Shown here: in pieces, positions 52,275 through 61,595 of the stretch | How the letters are laid out: each line of letters begins with the position of its first letter | Position numbering within the stretch: the first letter of the stretch is position 1 | Assembly (NCBI RefSeq): GCF_000702545.1 | Contig: NZ_JNIO01000002.1 | Span: forward strand, 894,530-958,529 | From: Selenomonas sp. AB3002 | Lineage (GTDB): Bacteria > Bacillota > Negativicutes > Selenomonadales > Selenomonadaceae | DNA: 64,000 nt | Direction of reading: 5' to 3' | Translations under genes and position numbers: made by a program | The notes under the pieces: model-generated | What the model saw: the letters and a program-made list of their open reading frames with translations, nothing else | Database searches by the model: none | Told to the model about the DNA's origin: nothing

Positions 52275-53848
52275 TATTTTTCCTCCTCTTCCTCCTCCTG
52301 CAAAAATTTTTCTGCCTGCTCAAGCGCCTTGTCAGCGGAAGCCCCCATCTGGGCGGCCTCATCGTAAACAGCTGCGTCAAACCCCACGGGCATCCCCATG
52401 GCTTTTTCCAGAGCTGCGCGGTACAGGTTGTACTGATAGAGGGCCGTGCAGTAGTTCGATCTTGCCTGGGTGAGCCGTTCCTGGGCATCTGCCACCGAGA
52501 GGAGGATATCCACGCCTTCCTCATAGCGCACCTGGGCAATCATATAGCTTTCCTCTGCCTTGGCTACCGAAGCAGCCGCCTCGCGGATATTCGCCTCGGC
52601 CGCCTTCATCTCCGTATAAGCGGAGCTGGTTTCCAGGGCGATGTTTTTCTTCACCCGGCGGGCCTCGGCCTCGTACTGTTCTATAGCTGCCTTGGCGCTG
52701 CCCACATTGGCCCTAGTCACGCCGTTGTCAAAGAGACTCCAGGACAGGCTGATGCCGGCTTCCCAGCTGTTGCTGCGCTCGCTGCGGAAGGGCTCATTGG
52801 AAGCGATGCTCTGGCCCGCCACCCCTTTGATCTGGGGACGATAGCCTGCCTTGGCAGCTTCCTTTTTGGCCTCGGCGGCTTTCACGGCGTATTCTGCCGC
52901 CAGCCCGTCGGGCCTGTTCGCCAGGGCGTAATCCTCACATTCTGCCAAATCCCGGGGATATGGCTCATAGGTGAAGGCATCCGTGGGTTCTACCACTGTC
53001 CCCCTGGGCAGTCCCACCACCCTGGCCAGAGTGGCGCGGGCCACCTCTGCGGCACCTTCGGCGTTCACCAGATTCTGCCGGTAATTGTAGCGGCGGACTT
53101 CCATCAGCAGCACATCTGCCTTGGCTACAGCCCCCTCGCTGTACTGGTCGGAAATGAACCGCAGCTGCATATCCGCCATGTTCACTGCCTCCCGGGCAAT
53201 GCGGGCCAGATTTTCCCTGTGCACCAGATTGGCATAGGCCTCAGCCGCCTTGTAGCGGGTCTGCTGGCGCTGGTTCTCCACCGTCAGGTCTGCCTGGTTC
53301 AGCCGGTAGCGGTTGAGGGCAATCTGGTTCTCCAGCTGTCCCCCGGTATAGAGGGGAATGGACAAGCCCCAGCTGTTGGCAAAGGTGTTGCTGTAGCCAT
53401 AAGAACCTACGGTCTGGGTAGTGAGCACAGGTATCTGCCCCATAACGTAGCCCACGGGTACTGTCTCCCGATGGGGATTGCCATAGTTATCATGGGCCAT
53501 CTTAGCCGACCTGTAATTCCTGCCCCCGATGCGGTAGGCCTGTGAATTCCAGGTGATAGAGGGGCCCTTGGCGCGGCGGGCGGCGGAGAGGTCCCAGCGG
53601 GCCGCCTTCCTGCCGGCTTCGGCAGCCTCAATGGTCTCATCTGTATCCAGAGCCAGGCCTATGCTCTCAGCCAGGCTCAGACGCACGGGGCCTTCCAACG
53701 GCATTTCCTCCGGCAGAGCTGCGGGTTCGGCGGCAGCCATGGCCGCCTGCCCCAAAGCTGCCTCCAACTCCTCATTATCATCTGCCGCCGCCACGCCCCA
53801 GGGGCAGCAGGAAAGTGCGGCTATTGCTAAAACTATTGCTTTTTTCAT
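52274..53848 (-). CDS. TolC-type outer membrane efflux protein
   Basis: A 524-residue outer membrane channel with a signal peptide (about 1-22). It has the two-fold TolC repeat, each with long coiled helices: LSLAESIGLALDTDETIEAAEAG opens the first, and SWSLFDNGVTRANVGSAKAAIEQYEAEARRVKKN lies in the second. It would form the outer part of the export path from the ABC transporters. The tail is a run of Glu. A second, frameshifted homologue lies at the right edge of the window. Confidence 0.92.
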   Translation of the reverse strand: MKKAIVLAIAALSCCPWGVAAADDNEELEAALGQAAMAAAEPAALPEEMPLEGPVRLSLAESIGLALDTDETIEAAEAGRKAARWDLSAARRAKGPSITWNSQAYRIGGRNYRSAKMAHDNYGNPHRETVPVGYVMGQIPVLTTQTVGSYGYSNTFANSWGLSIPLYTGGQLENQIALNRYRLNQADLTVENQRQQTRYKAAEAYANLVHRENLARIAREAVNMADMQLRFISDQYSEGAVAKADVLLMEVRRYNYRQNLVNAEGAAEVARATLARVVGLPRGTVVEPTDAFTYEPYPRDLAECEDYALANRPDGLAAEYAVKAAEAKKEAAKAGYRPQIKGVAGQSIASNEPFRSERSNSWEAGISLSWSLFDNGVTRANVGSAKAAIEQYEAEARRVKKNIALETSSAYTEMKAAEANIREAAASVAKAEESYMIAQVRYEEGVDILLSVADAQERLTQARSNYCTALYQYNLYRAALEKAMGMPVGFDAAVYDEAAQMGASADKALEQAEKFLQEEEEEEK

Positions 53849-53891
53849 ACCTTGGTCACCTTCTGTGTATAGAGTTCGTAACTGACCTTTT

Positions 53892-56657
53892 TCATGCCAC
53901 CTGCTGGCGTTTCACCAGCTCGGCAAAGAGACCTCCCTGGTCCACCAGTTCCTGGAAGGTACCCGTCTCGGCAATGCGGCCGTCATCCATGACGATGATG
54001 CGGTCACACCCTCTGATGGTGGAAAGACGGTGGGCCACGATGATGCGGGTGGCCTTGAGCTTTTCCAGGCTCCTGGTGACGATGGCCTGGGAGCGGTTGT
54101 CCAGGGCGCTGGTGGCTTCGTCAAAAATCAGCAGGGAGGGCTTCCCCACCAGTGCCCGGGCGATGAGCAGCCGCTGCCGCTGGCCGCCTGAGATATTGGA
54201 GCTGCCCTCGCTGATGACAGTCTGCATGCCCATGGGCATCTCGGCGATGTCCTCGGCTATGCCTGCCGCTTCCGCAGCGTCCCAGGCATCATCCTGGGTG
54301 AGCATCTTCGTACCTACGATATTAGTGAAAATATCTCCCGTCATGAGCTGGCCGTTTTGCAGGACCACCCCCATCTGGGAACGCACCGAAGGCAGGGAAA
54401 GCTCCGACAAATCCTGCCCATCAAAGGTGATGCTGCCCCGCTTGGGAACCTCAAAGCCCAGCAGCAGGCGCACCAGTGTGCTCTTGCCGCTGCCGGAGCG
54501 GCCTACGATGGCCACATTCTCCCCGGCGGCCACGGAAAAGCTCACATCCTGGAGCACCTCCTTGCCCTCCACCTCCGTGACGCCTCCCTTCTGGTCAGTC
54601 ACCACATGGCTGTAGGCAAAGGTGAGGCCGCTGACTTCAAAAGAGCCGGAGAGCTTCCCTGCGTCACGCTTTTCCTCGGTGGTCTCAGGCACAGCTTCCA
54701 GTATGGGCCTCAAATTCTCCAGCTGGGGCTGGATAGCAAAATATTGGCTCACCAGCCCCAGGACACCTCCCACTACGCCGTTGAAGCTGGAATAGGCAGC
54801 ATTGAAGGCGATGAACTGGGCATAGCCGATGCCCTGCTTCACCGTCCTGCCATCAGGTCCCAGCTCATTCATGCCATAGACGGCAATCCAATAAAGGATC
54901 AGCGTGAGAACAAAGGGCTGGATGCTGGCGATGATAGAGGTGTAGTTGTTCTGCCAGCGCAGCTTCAGGCTCCAGTTCCAATGCTCACCGAAGGTGCGTG
55001 ACCAGAGGCTGTAGGCCTGTTCCTCCGCCCCCTGCACCCGGAATTTCTGCAGCCCTGCGAAAATCTGCTGCACAGTGCCGGCAGATTTGTTCCCCGCCTC
55101 GATGATCTTCCGCTGGAAGAACAGCACCCGCCTGAGGACCAGCCCCACGAAAATGCCGTAAACAATCCAGACGGCAATGGCTGCCGCTGTCAGCTTCAGG
55201 CTGTAGTAGCACATGAGGAAGATGCTCCAGAAGGAAAAGATGAAGGAAAGGATGGAGCCGACGAACTCCCCGGAGGCCAGGCTCTTGGCAATGCCGATGC
55301 CCCCCATGCGACTGGCCAGCTCCCCTACTGTGAAGCGCCGGAAGAACTTGGTGGGCAGCTGCATGAGCCGCCCCCACATGGCGGCTTCGGCGCTGATCTC
55401 GATGCGGGAAGAAATGCGCATCACCGCAATGGAACGCACGATACCCAGGGCCGCCGTGGTAAAGCTGGTAACCATCAGGGCCTGGGTCACTGTGGCCAGC
55501 CCCTGCCTGTCCAGGATAGGTATGATATCCTGGAAGATGGTTTCCGTGATGATAGGCGTAGCCAAAGGAATAAGTCCGGCAAAGAGGCTGCAGATGATGA
55601 TGGTGCGGTAGTCTGCCATCCAGCACTGGCGAAACATGAACTTCACCAAATCGAGAAGCTTCAGCGCCCTGGCGGGAAAGCCTGCATAGCATTGGAAGGC
55701 ATCGGGAGTCAGCTTCCTGGCTTCCTCGTCTGTGAGAGGGATGCCCTCCGGCTTCCGCCTCAGCACGATGCGATAATTTTCCGGAGTCTCGGGGATGAGA
55801 GCTGCCAGTTCCTTCCTGCCTTCAGCCCCGGAGTAGAAGCCAATCATGACCCCGGTGTCCTTCTTGTACCAGCCCTCCGGCAGAGTCACCAGGCGCATCT
55901 GCATATTGCCCTTCTGGGTCATAGCCCTGAGCAGTCCCACAGTTTCCAGTTCTCTGGCCTTTTCCTCGGAAATGCCCAGATTGTCCGTGGGCATGGAGAG
56001 AGCCTTGGCCACCCGTGCCACCACGAAGGCGGCATCCATGACCTCGGGACTGCCGGCCACGCCTTCACTTTCCCCGGCAAAAAGCTGCTCCTCCCCCAGA
56101 AGGCCTCTGATTCCGTTTTCCAACAGCACCTTTTTGGCCATTTTTCTGACGCGGATGCGACGGGAAAGGCGCTTGTCCTCGGCGCCGAACTGCATCCCCA
56201 AAAACATGGAGAGAATCTGCTGGTTCTCTCGGAACTCAGCCAGCAGGGCGGCGGGGCTGGCAAACTCGGCCAACATTCCCTTCTGCCGCCAGGCCTGCAG
56301 CATATCGTCCCCCTTGTCAGCCTTCTCCCGCAGCCAGGAAATATGCACCAGGCGGCGGAACCAATGCTCCATCAGGGAACGCAGCTCCTCTGTCCTCATT
56401 TCTTCCATGGGACAGAGGGAAAACTCCGTGTCCTCCTTGGCGTAGAGCTGGATGTACAGTTCGTCGAACTCGTCCATGGCAGGAAAGGCCGCCTCCCCCG
56501 CCCCCAGAGCCAGCAGATAGCACTGGCGGAAGGAAAGCTCCTCCCCGGTGCGGGTCACGGCATATACTTCCACGGCCCCCGAGAGGACCTGGATGAATTT
56601 TTCCTCCTCCTGCAAAAGGAAGCGCTGCCCTGCAAGCAAAGTATGGGTATTTTCCAT
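53892..56657 (-). CDS. NHLM-type bacteriocin ABC transporter, second subunit
   Basis: A 921-residue ABC transporter. The N-terminal region (about 1-300) is a cupin- or cyclic nucleotide-like domain rather than a peptidase. A six-helix membrane domain (about 345-620) and an ATPase domain (about 665-915) follow, with Walker A GRSGSGKST, signature SGGQRQR and Walker B LLIFDEATSALD. This layout matches the second ABC protein of NHLM-type peptide export systems. It probably pairs with the peptidase-bearing transporter. ATG 56657 follows GGAGG. Confidence 0.9.
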   Translation of the reverse strand: MENTHTLLAGQRFLLQEEEKFIQVLSGAVEVYAVTRTGEELSFRQCYLLALGAGEAAFPAMDEFDELYIQLYAKEDTEFSLCPMEEMRTEELRSLMEHWFRRLVHISWLREKADKGDDMLQAWRQKGMLAEFASPAALLAEFRENQQILSMFLGMQFGAEDKRLSRRIRVRKMAKKVLLENGIRGLLGEEQLFAGESEGVAGSPEVMDAAFVVARVAKALSMPTDNLGISEEKARELETVGLLRAMTQKGNMQMRLVTLPEGWYKKDTGVMIGFYSGAEGRKELAALIPETPENYRIVLRRKPEGIPLTDEEARKLTPDAFQCYAGFPARALKLLDLVKFMFRQCWMADYRTIIICSLFAGLIPLATPIITETIFQDIIPILDRQGLATVTQALMVTSFTTAALGIVRSIAVMRISSRIEISAEAAMWGRLMQLPTKFFRRFTVGELASRMGGIGIAKSLASGEFVGSILSFIFSFWSIFLMCYYSLKLTAAAIAVWIVYGIFVGLVLRRVLFFQRKIIEAGNKSAGTVQQIFAGLQKFRVQGAEEQAYSLWSRTFGEHWNWSLKLRWQNNYTSIIASIQPFVLTLILYWIAVYGMNELGPDGRTVKQGIGYAQFIAFNAAYSSFNGVVGGVLGLVSQYFAIQPQLENLRPILEAVPETTEEKRDAGKLSGSFEVSGLTFAYSHVVTDQKGGVTEVEGKEVLQDVSFSVAAGENVAIVGRSGSGKSTLVRLLLGFEVPKRGSITFDGQDLSELSLPSVRSQMGVVLQNGQLMTGDIFTNIVGTKMLTQDDAWDAAEAAGIAEDIAEMPMGMQTVISEGSSNISGGQRQRLLIARALVGKPSLLIFDEATSALDNRSQAIVTRSLEKLKATRIIVAHRLSTIRGCDRIIVMDDGRIAETGTFQELVDQGGLFAELVKRQQVA

Positions 56658-56671
56658 GGGCTTTACCTCCT

Positions 56672-58915
56672 TCAATCCACGTCTTCCATGTTATCCATGT
56701 CTTCCTGCTCCCGCTCGGTGATGAGCTGCAGGTAAGGGCCATCGTGACTTATCATTTCCCTATGGGTGCCCCGCTCCACAATCTTGCCCCGGGAGAGGAC
56801 GATGATTTCGTCGCAGTCCCGGATGGTGGAAAGGCGGTGCGCCACAATCAGACAGGTGCAGCCGCGATGGCGGATATTTTCCAGCACTTGTTTCTCCGTG
56901 ATGGGATCCAGGGCAGAGGTGGCTTCGTCCAATACCAGGATGGAGGGATTCACCGCCAGAGCCCGGGCGATTTCCAGCCTTTGGCGCTGCCCCCCGGAGA
57001 AATTCATGCCCCCCTCTGCCACCTGGAATTCATAGCCGCCGTCCAGCTTCATAATATCCTCATGGATGCAGGCATCCTTGGCCGCGGCGATGATGTCGCT
57101 GCGGCGCACGGTGGTGTCAAAGAGAGCGATGTTCTCCGCCACGGTGCCGGTGATGAGGAAAATATCCTGGTCCACCGCCGCCAGAGAGCTCTGCACCACC
57201 TGCCGGGGCACCTGCCGCCGGGGCACCCCGTCAAAGGAAAGGGTGCCATCCCATTCTTCATAGAGGCCCGTGACAATCTTGGCCAGAGTTGACTTGCCGC
57301 TGCCGGAAGCCCCTACCACCGCCACCCAGCTGCCCGGGGCAGCGTGGAGGTTGAAATGCTCCAGCAGGGGAGGTTCCAGAGGACTGTAGCCGAAGCTCAC
57401 TTCCTCAAGAGAGATTTCCCCAGAGAGCCTTTCCCCGGGGAAAGATTTCTTCGCTTCCTCCTCTTCCGAAGGGAAATTCAGACTGTCTACTTCGTAGCAG
57501 CGCACGTCGTTGAGCCTCTGCATCTGCATTTCTGTAGTCTGCAGGGTGGAGCCCAGCCCCACCAGGGCGTTGACAGGTGCCTGAAAGCTGCCCATCAGGT
57601 GCTGGAAAGCCATGAACATACCGGCGGTCATAGCCCCCTCCATGATGGAGAAGCCGCCGATGGTCATGATGAGGGCGCCGTTGATGCCCGAAAGCAGGGT
57701 GGGCAGCATCTTCACGGACATGGCCCAGAGGGTGGTCTCCTGGGAGGCGGTGAGGACCTTGGTCTGATAACCCGCCCACTTGGAGAAGAAATCAGACTCG
57801 TCCCCGTTGGCCTTGATAGTCTCTATCATGCGCAGGCCGTTCATGGCCACGCCGTAGGCCTTGCCCGCATCCTGCTGGATGCGCATATTGAGGTCCGTCA
57901 GGTGCCGCCGCATGGCGAAGAACAGCACGATTTCCACGGAGCTGAACAGGATGCCGATGAGGGTCAGGGCCACATTGTACTGCAGGAGCAGCAACAGGTA
58001 GAAAATGGCCACGAAGAGGTCCAGCACCGCCGTAGCGGCAGGGCCGGACAGCACCCCGGCAATGGACTCGTTGAACCCCACGCGGCCTGCCACCTCTGCG
58101 GCATAGCGCTGGTGGAAGAACTGCATGGGCAGTTTCAAGAGATGCCAGAAATAGCTGGAGGAATCCGCCAGGGTGAGCTTTCTCTGCCATTGGGTCAGCA
58201 CTACGGCCCTGAGCCAGGTCATGATGCCGGATATAATGAAGGAAACGGTCATGGCCAGGCAGAAATTCGTCATCCAGTCAGGGTGCTTGCGGGTCAGGAT
58301 ATCATCCAAAAAAATCTGGTTCATGACCGGTGAGGCCAGACCGGGAATGATGGCGCAGAATTCCAGGAGCAGGATGAAGAGGGCTGCCCAGCGGTCCTCC
58401 AGCAGTTTCTTCGTCATGTCCTTGAAGACGTTGTAGCGATGGCCCGCTTTTTGGAATCCCTTGTCGGGCTTGATGTAGAGGGATACCCCTGTGTAGGAGG
58501 TGCGGAATTCTTCCAGGGCCACCGTGCGCCGCCCCATGGCGGGGTCATTGAGATAGGCGCGGCCATCCTTGATGCCCTCCAACACCACGAAATGATTGAA
58601 TTCCCAATGTATGATGAGGGGAAAGATATTTTGGTCCTCGAGCTTCAGCAGATCATCCACCGTCCAGCGGTAGCCATCGGCCTCGCAGTTCCTGTTCCGG
58701 GCCGCCCGTATGACACAGCTGGCTTTGGAACCATCGCGGTTCACCCCGCACTCGGCCCTGAGCTTTTCCAGAGGAATCCAGAGGCCGTAGTGGGCCAGTA
58801 TCATGGCGAGGGCTGCCGCGCCGCACTCCGTGGCTTCCATCTGGAGCACGGTGGGCACCTTCACCCGCCTGATATCCCCGGCGAAGATTCCTTTCACTTT
58901 TTCCGTCAAACTCAT
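56672..58915 (-). CDS. NHLM-type bacteriocin ABC transporter with C39 peptidase domain
   Basis: A 747-residue protein. The N-terminal C39 peptidase (about 15-145) keeps the catalytic Cys in MEATECGAAALAM, His in NHFVVLEG and Asp in LNDPAMG. A six-helix membrane domain (about 165-450) and an ATPase domain (about 500-735) follow, with GASGSGKST, SGGQRQR and LVLDEATSALD. It should cut double-glycine leaders during export. It begins four bases after the HlyD stop and ends 14 bases before the second ABC gene. Confidence 0.93.
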   Translation of the reverse strand: MSLTEKVKGIFAGDIRRVKVPTVLQMEATECGAAALAMILAHYGLWIPLEKLRAECGVNRDGSKASCVIRAARNRNCEADGYRWTVDDLLKLEDQNIFPLIIHWEFNHFVVLEGIKDGRAYLNDPAMGRRTVALEEFRTSYTGVSLYIKPDKGFQKAGHRYNVFKDMTKKLLEDRWAALFILLLEFCAIIPGLASPVMNQIFLDDILTRKHPDWMTNFCLAMTVSFIISGIMTWLRAVVLTQWQRKLTLADSSSYFWHLLKLPMQFFHQRYAAEVAGRVGFNESIAGVLSGPAATAVLDLFVAIFYLLLLLQYNVALTLIGILFSSVEIVLFFAMRRHLTDLNMRIQQDAGKAYGVAMNGLRMIETIKANGDESDFFSKWAGYQTKVLTASQETTLWAMSVKMLPTLLSGINGALIMTIGGFSIMEGAMTAGMFMAFQHLMGSFQAPVNALVGLGSTLQTTEMQMQRLNDVRCYEVDSLNFPSEEEEAKKSFPGERLSGEISLEEVSFGYSPLEPPLLEHFNLHAAPGSWVAVVGASGSGKSTLAKIVTGLYEEWDGTLSFDGVPRRQVPRQVVQSSLAAVDQDIFLITGTVAENIALFDTTVRRSDIIAAAKDACIHEDIMKLDGGYEFQVAEGGMNFSGGQRQRLEIARALAVNPSILVLDEATSALDPITEKQVLENIRHRGCTCLIVAHRLSTIRDCDEIIVLSRGKIVERGTHREMISHDGPYLQLITEREQEDMDNMEDVD

Positions 58916-58919
58916 AGGC

Positions 58920-59918
58920 TCACCTGTTTCTCAGCCATTGGCTCAGCTTGTAGAAAACCTTCTCGATGGGAGGGCGCCGCTCGATGATGATAGAGCCGGT
59001 GCAGAAGCTGCCCGCCGAGATAGGCTTGTGCTCCCCCACGGAGGAGGTCCAGAGATAGCCGGACTCGGAGCCGGGGTCCTTCACCAGGTCAAAGCTCACT
59101 TCCATCACAGCGCTCTGCTGGGCCTGGATTATCCACTGGGCCAGCTGCTCGTTACCCAGGTTCTTCTGCATGGCCTGGGGAGTGATGGGGTACTGGGACA
59201 CGGAACGCACAGTGCCCAGGAGGCTGCCCGTCTGGGAAACGTCCACCCCGTTGGGCACCAGCTGGATAGTCTGGCCGCTCTGCACACGCTTGCCCTTGTC
59301 CACGGGGATGTAGAGGATGCCCTTCAGCTCCCCTGCGGAGCCATCAGCCAGACGCACGCTCAGGACGGGGGTGCCCCCGCTCACCACGCTGCCCTTCTCG
59401 GCCAGCACGTCATCCACGATGCCGTCATAGGGAGAGTAGACGAACTCAGCCGCTTCCTTCTGGTAGCGGCGGGAGTCGAATTCATGGACCCGGCCCGCAG
59501 CCTCCCTGCCGCTGGCGGCCAGCTCAGGGCCGAACTGGGCCATGCGGGCGGCAGCTGTTTCCTGGACCTGGTTCACATGGGCCACCAGCTCACCCTTCTT
59601 CACCCGGCTGCCGGGAAAGACGTAGATTTCGTCCAGCAGGCCAGCGGAAGTGGTGGAAATCTTGCCCACTCCTGCGGCATCCATGATAAGGCCCATGCCG
59701 TCAGCTTTTACCGTAAAGGAGCCGAAAATGGACCAGAGGACCACTGCCAGCAGCATCACACCCACGGCCACCAGCCCCATCCAGCCCACAGGGGTAGTGA
59801 TGGGAAGCACCGTATCAAGCTTTTCCGGGGAACGCATCTTGTCCAAGGCTTCCTTGCTGAAAATCTGGTCACCGCCGCGGTTCCACTTCTGGGCGGCGTT
59901 CTTTTCCTGCTCTGCCAT
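58920..59918 (-). CDS. NHLM-type HlyD periplasmic adaptor
   Basis: A 332-residue adaptor with a membrane helix (about 48-68), a barrel-sandwich region with ISTTSAGLLDEIYVFPGSRVKKGELVAHV, a short coiled part and a C-terminal beta domain. This matches HlyD proteins of NHLM peptide export systems. It would link the inner ABC transporter to the outer channel. The start overlaps the preceding gene by 50 bases and has GGAGGGG upstream. Confidence 0.9.
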   Translation of the reverse strand: MAEQEKNAAQKWNRGGDQIFSKEALDKMRSPEKLDTVLPITTPVGWMGLVAVGVMLLAVVLWSIFGSFTVKADGMGLIMDAAGVGKISTTSAGLLDEIYVFPGSRVKKGELVAHVNQVQETAAARMAQFGPELAASGREAAGRVHEFDSRRYQKEAAEFVYSPYDGIVDDVLAEKGSVVSGGTPVLSVRLADGSAGELKGILYIPVDKGKRVQSGQTIQLVPNGVDVSQTGSLLGTVRSVSQYPITPQAMQKNLGNEQLAQWIIQAQQSAVMEVSFDLVKDPGSESGYLWTSSVGEHKPISAGSFCTGSIIIERRPPIEKVFYKLSQWLRNR

Positions 59919-61085
59919 CAGCTTCCCCTCCTTCCAGGGAAATCTCTGCCTTCATGCCTTCATGGAGGCCATCCATATTGCCTGTCACTACTACTTCGCC
60001 TTCCTGCAGGCCCTCGTAGATTTCGATATAGCTGTCATCGTCTGTGCCTGTGCGCACCTGCCGCAGGCGAAGCACCCCTTCGCTGTCCAGCACGTAGACC
60101 TTGTCATAGTTGCCGTCCACCATGGCTGACAGGGGCACCGTCAGGCAGGTATAGGGCTGGCCCGTCACCATGCGCACCCCGGTATAGGTCATGGGTTCCA
60201 GCGTGCGGGTGCGGTTGTCCACCTCCCAGACGGTGCGACGTATTTCCGCAGGCTCTGAGAGGGGCGGCACGATATCTTTCAATGTGGCCTGCACCTTCTG
60301 GCCCCAGCCCACATTCCCTGCAGCGTAATCCGTATCGTAGACCTTGCTCAGGTCCTGCCCCTGAGGGAAGGCCATGACGGAATTCTCCCCCACCCGCAGA
60401 TGGCGGGTGTCTTCATCAGGCAAGTTCATGGAAAAGGAAAGGCGGTCAAAATCCCCCACCAGGGCCACGGGAGTACCGGCCTGCACATAAGTGCCCTCCC
60501 GCTGGTAGATGAGCAGCACCTCACCGTCCAGGGGAGCTTCCACATTCAGCCAGTTTTCCATTACCAGGCACTGCTGATACTGGGCCTGAGCCTCCTGCAG
60601 TGCCTCCTGGGCAGCCAGGTACTGGGAGAGGGATTCCTCATATTTTTCCTGGGCCGTGGCGTTCTTGGCTATGAGGCGCCCCTGCCGCTGATAGGTGCTG
60701 TAAGCCTGGGCCAGCACGGCCTCTGCCCGGCGGACAGCGCTGGCGGCCTGCTGGATCTTCAGGGGAATCTGCTCATTGGCCATGGTCAGCAGCAGGTCCC
60801 CCTTCTGCACAGGACTGTTCTTGCCCACCTGCCAGTGCATGATGCGCCCGTCTGTCAGGGCCACCGCATCTGCCATGTTCTCACTGGTAAAACGCACAGC
60901 AGGCAGGGTCAGGGTGGGATGCAGCTGCCGCTGGGCTGCCTGAGCTCCGGAGAGTTGCACTCTGCGGTTGTCCATGCGGTTGGCTATCTGATGTTCGTCG
61001 CTATAATTGAGCCAGGCACCATAGCCCACGATGGCCAGAGCCATAACGAGGATGATGGCGATGCCAAGTAAAAATACTTTTTCAT
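59869..61085 (-). CDS. RND/MFP-type periplasmic adaptor, start region shifted by one base
   Basis: About 400 residues with a lipoyl-like half (RIMHWQVGKNSPVQKGDLLL), a helical hairpin (about 120-180) and beta-barrel domains. The ATG at 61085 has AGGGAAGG upstream and would give MKKVFLLGIAIILVMALAIVG, a good membrane anchor, if the A-run had six A; it has five. The remaining frame can only start at ATG 61044, which has no ribosome site and half an anchor. So the gene is either phase-variable, damaged or misread at this base. It is the first large gene of the export operon. Confidence 0.8.
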
Positions 61086-61206
61086 GATGACCTTCCCTTC
61101 CCCTTGAATTGCCGCCTGTGTATAAGTCTATTTATTGGGTACATACTTCTCCCCCCCGTGGAATTTCCTGCTTTTTCCCAAAATTCCTTACATTGCTCCC
61201 AGCAAT

Positions 61207-61247
61207 TAAAAAGCACCGGGAAGATACCTCTCTCTGCCGGCGGCTTT
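61207..61247 (-). terminator. Imperfect terminator between the 30-residue gene and the export operon
   Basis: Minus-strand stem AAAGC-CCGG with CCGG-GCTTT, followed by TTTTTAATT. It may stop only part of the transcripts, setting the ratio of peptide to transporter mRNA. Similar in sequence to the terminator at 63177-63222. Confidence 0.5.
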
Positions 61248-61260
61248 ATGTATTTTTATG

Positions 61261-61353
61261 TCAGATGGCCCGTGCCTTCCTGAGCTGTCTCCTGCGAGTG
61301 TGGATGCTCTTGACCTGGCCCCAGAAATCCTTGAATCTTACGTCCCGCTTCAT
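61261..61353 (-). CDS. 30-residue basic peptide at the head of the export operon
   Basis: A 30-codon gene, MKRDVRFKDFWGQ to RRRQLRKARAI, with nine Arg or Lys in the second half. The ribosome site is strong (AGGAGGAAAGG seven bases before ATG). It is the first gene after the third copy of the conserved promoter. No leader motif is seen. It could be an exported peptide, a regulator, or a translated leader. It is too short for homology to be judged. Confidence 0.55.
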   Translation of the reverse strand: MKRDVRFKDFWGQVKSIHTRRRQLRKARAI

Positions 61354-61435
61354 TTTCCTTTCCTCCTCATCTTTCCTGCTCAACATGCTGCTATTTTCGT
61401 CTCCGGCTTTTGCCTTGCTGTTTTTCTTTCTGTTC

Positions 61436-61462
61436 TTTATATCCGCCCAAAGAGGAAAGTGT
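61436..61462 (-). promoter_or_regulatory. Conserved alternative-sigma promoter, copy 3
   Basis: ACACTT and TATAAA 15 bases apart on the minus strand (ATAACACTTTCC and GGCGGATATAAAGAACA). It stands before the 30-residue gene and the export operon. Confidence 0.78.
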
Positions 61463-61525
61463 TATACTTTTTGCGAAAATGTTTGAACTCAGGCAGCACC
61501 CTTTGATGAAGCGCCGTCAGGTGTA

Positions 61526-61553
61526 TTGACATACAACAGGCTTCTGCTAGAAT
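61526..61553 (+). promoter_or_regulatory. Promoter of AAA-ATPase/PD-(D/E)XK copy 3
   Basis: TTGACA (61526-61531) and TAGAAT (61548-61553) are 16 bases apart, as for the other two copies. Confidence 0.75.
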
Positions 61554-61595
61554 GGGGCAAAGAGAGAAAATTCCTACAGGAAAGGAGCGTTGACG

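Noticed and set aside
61109..61486. Hydrophobic plus-strand frame in the promoter region of the export operon
   Set aside because: It overlaps the conserved promoter and the 30-codon minus-strand gene and has no ribosome site.
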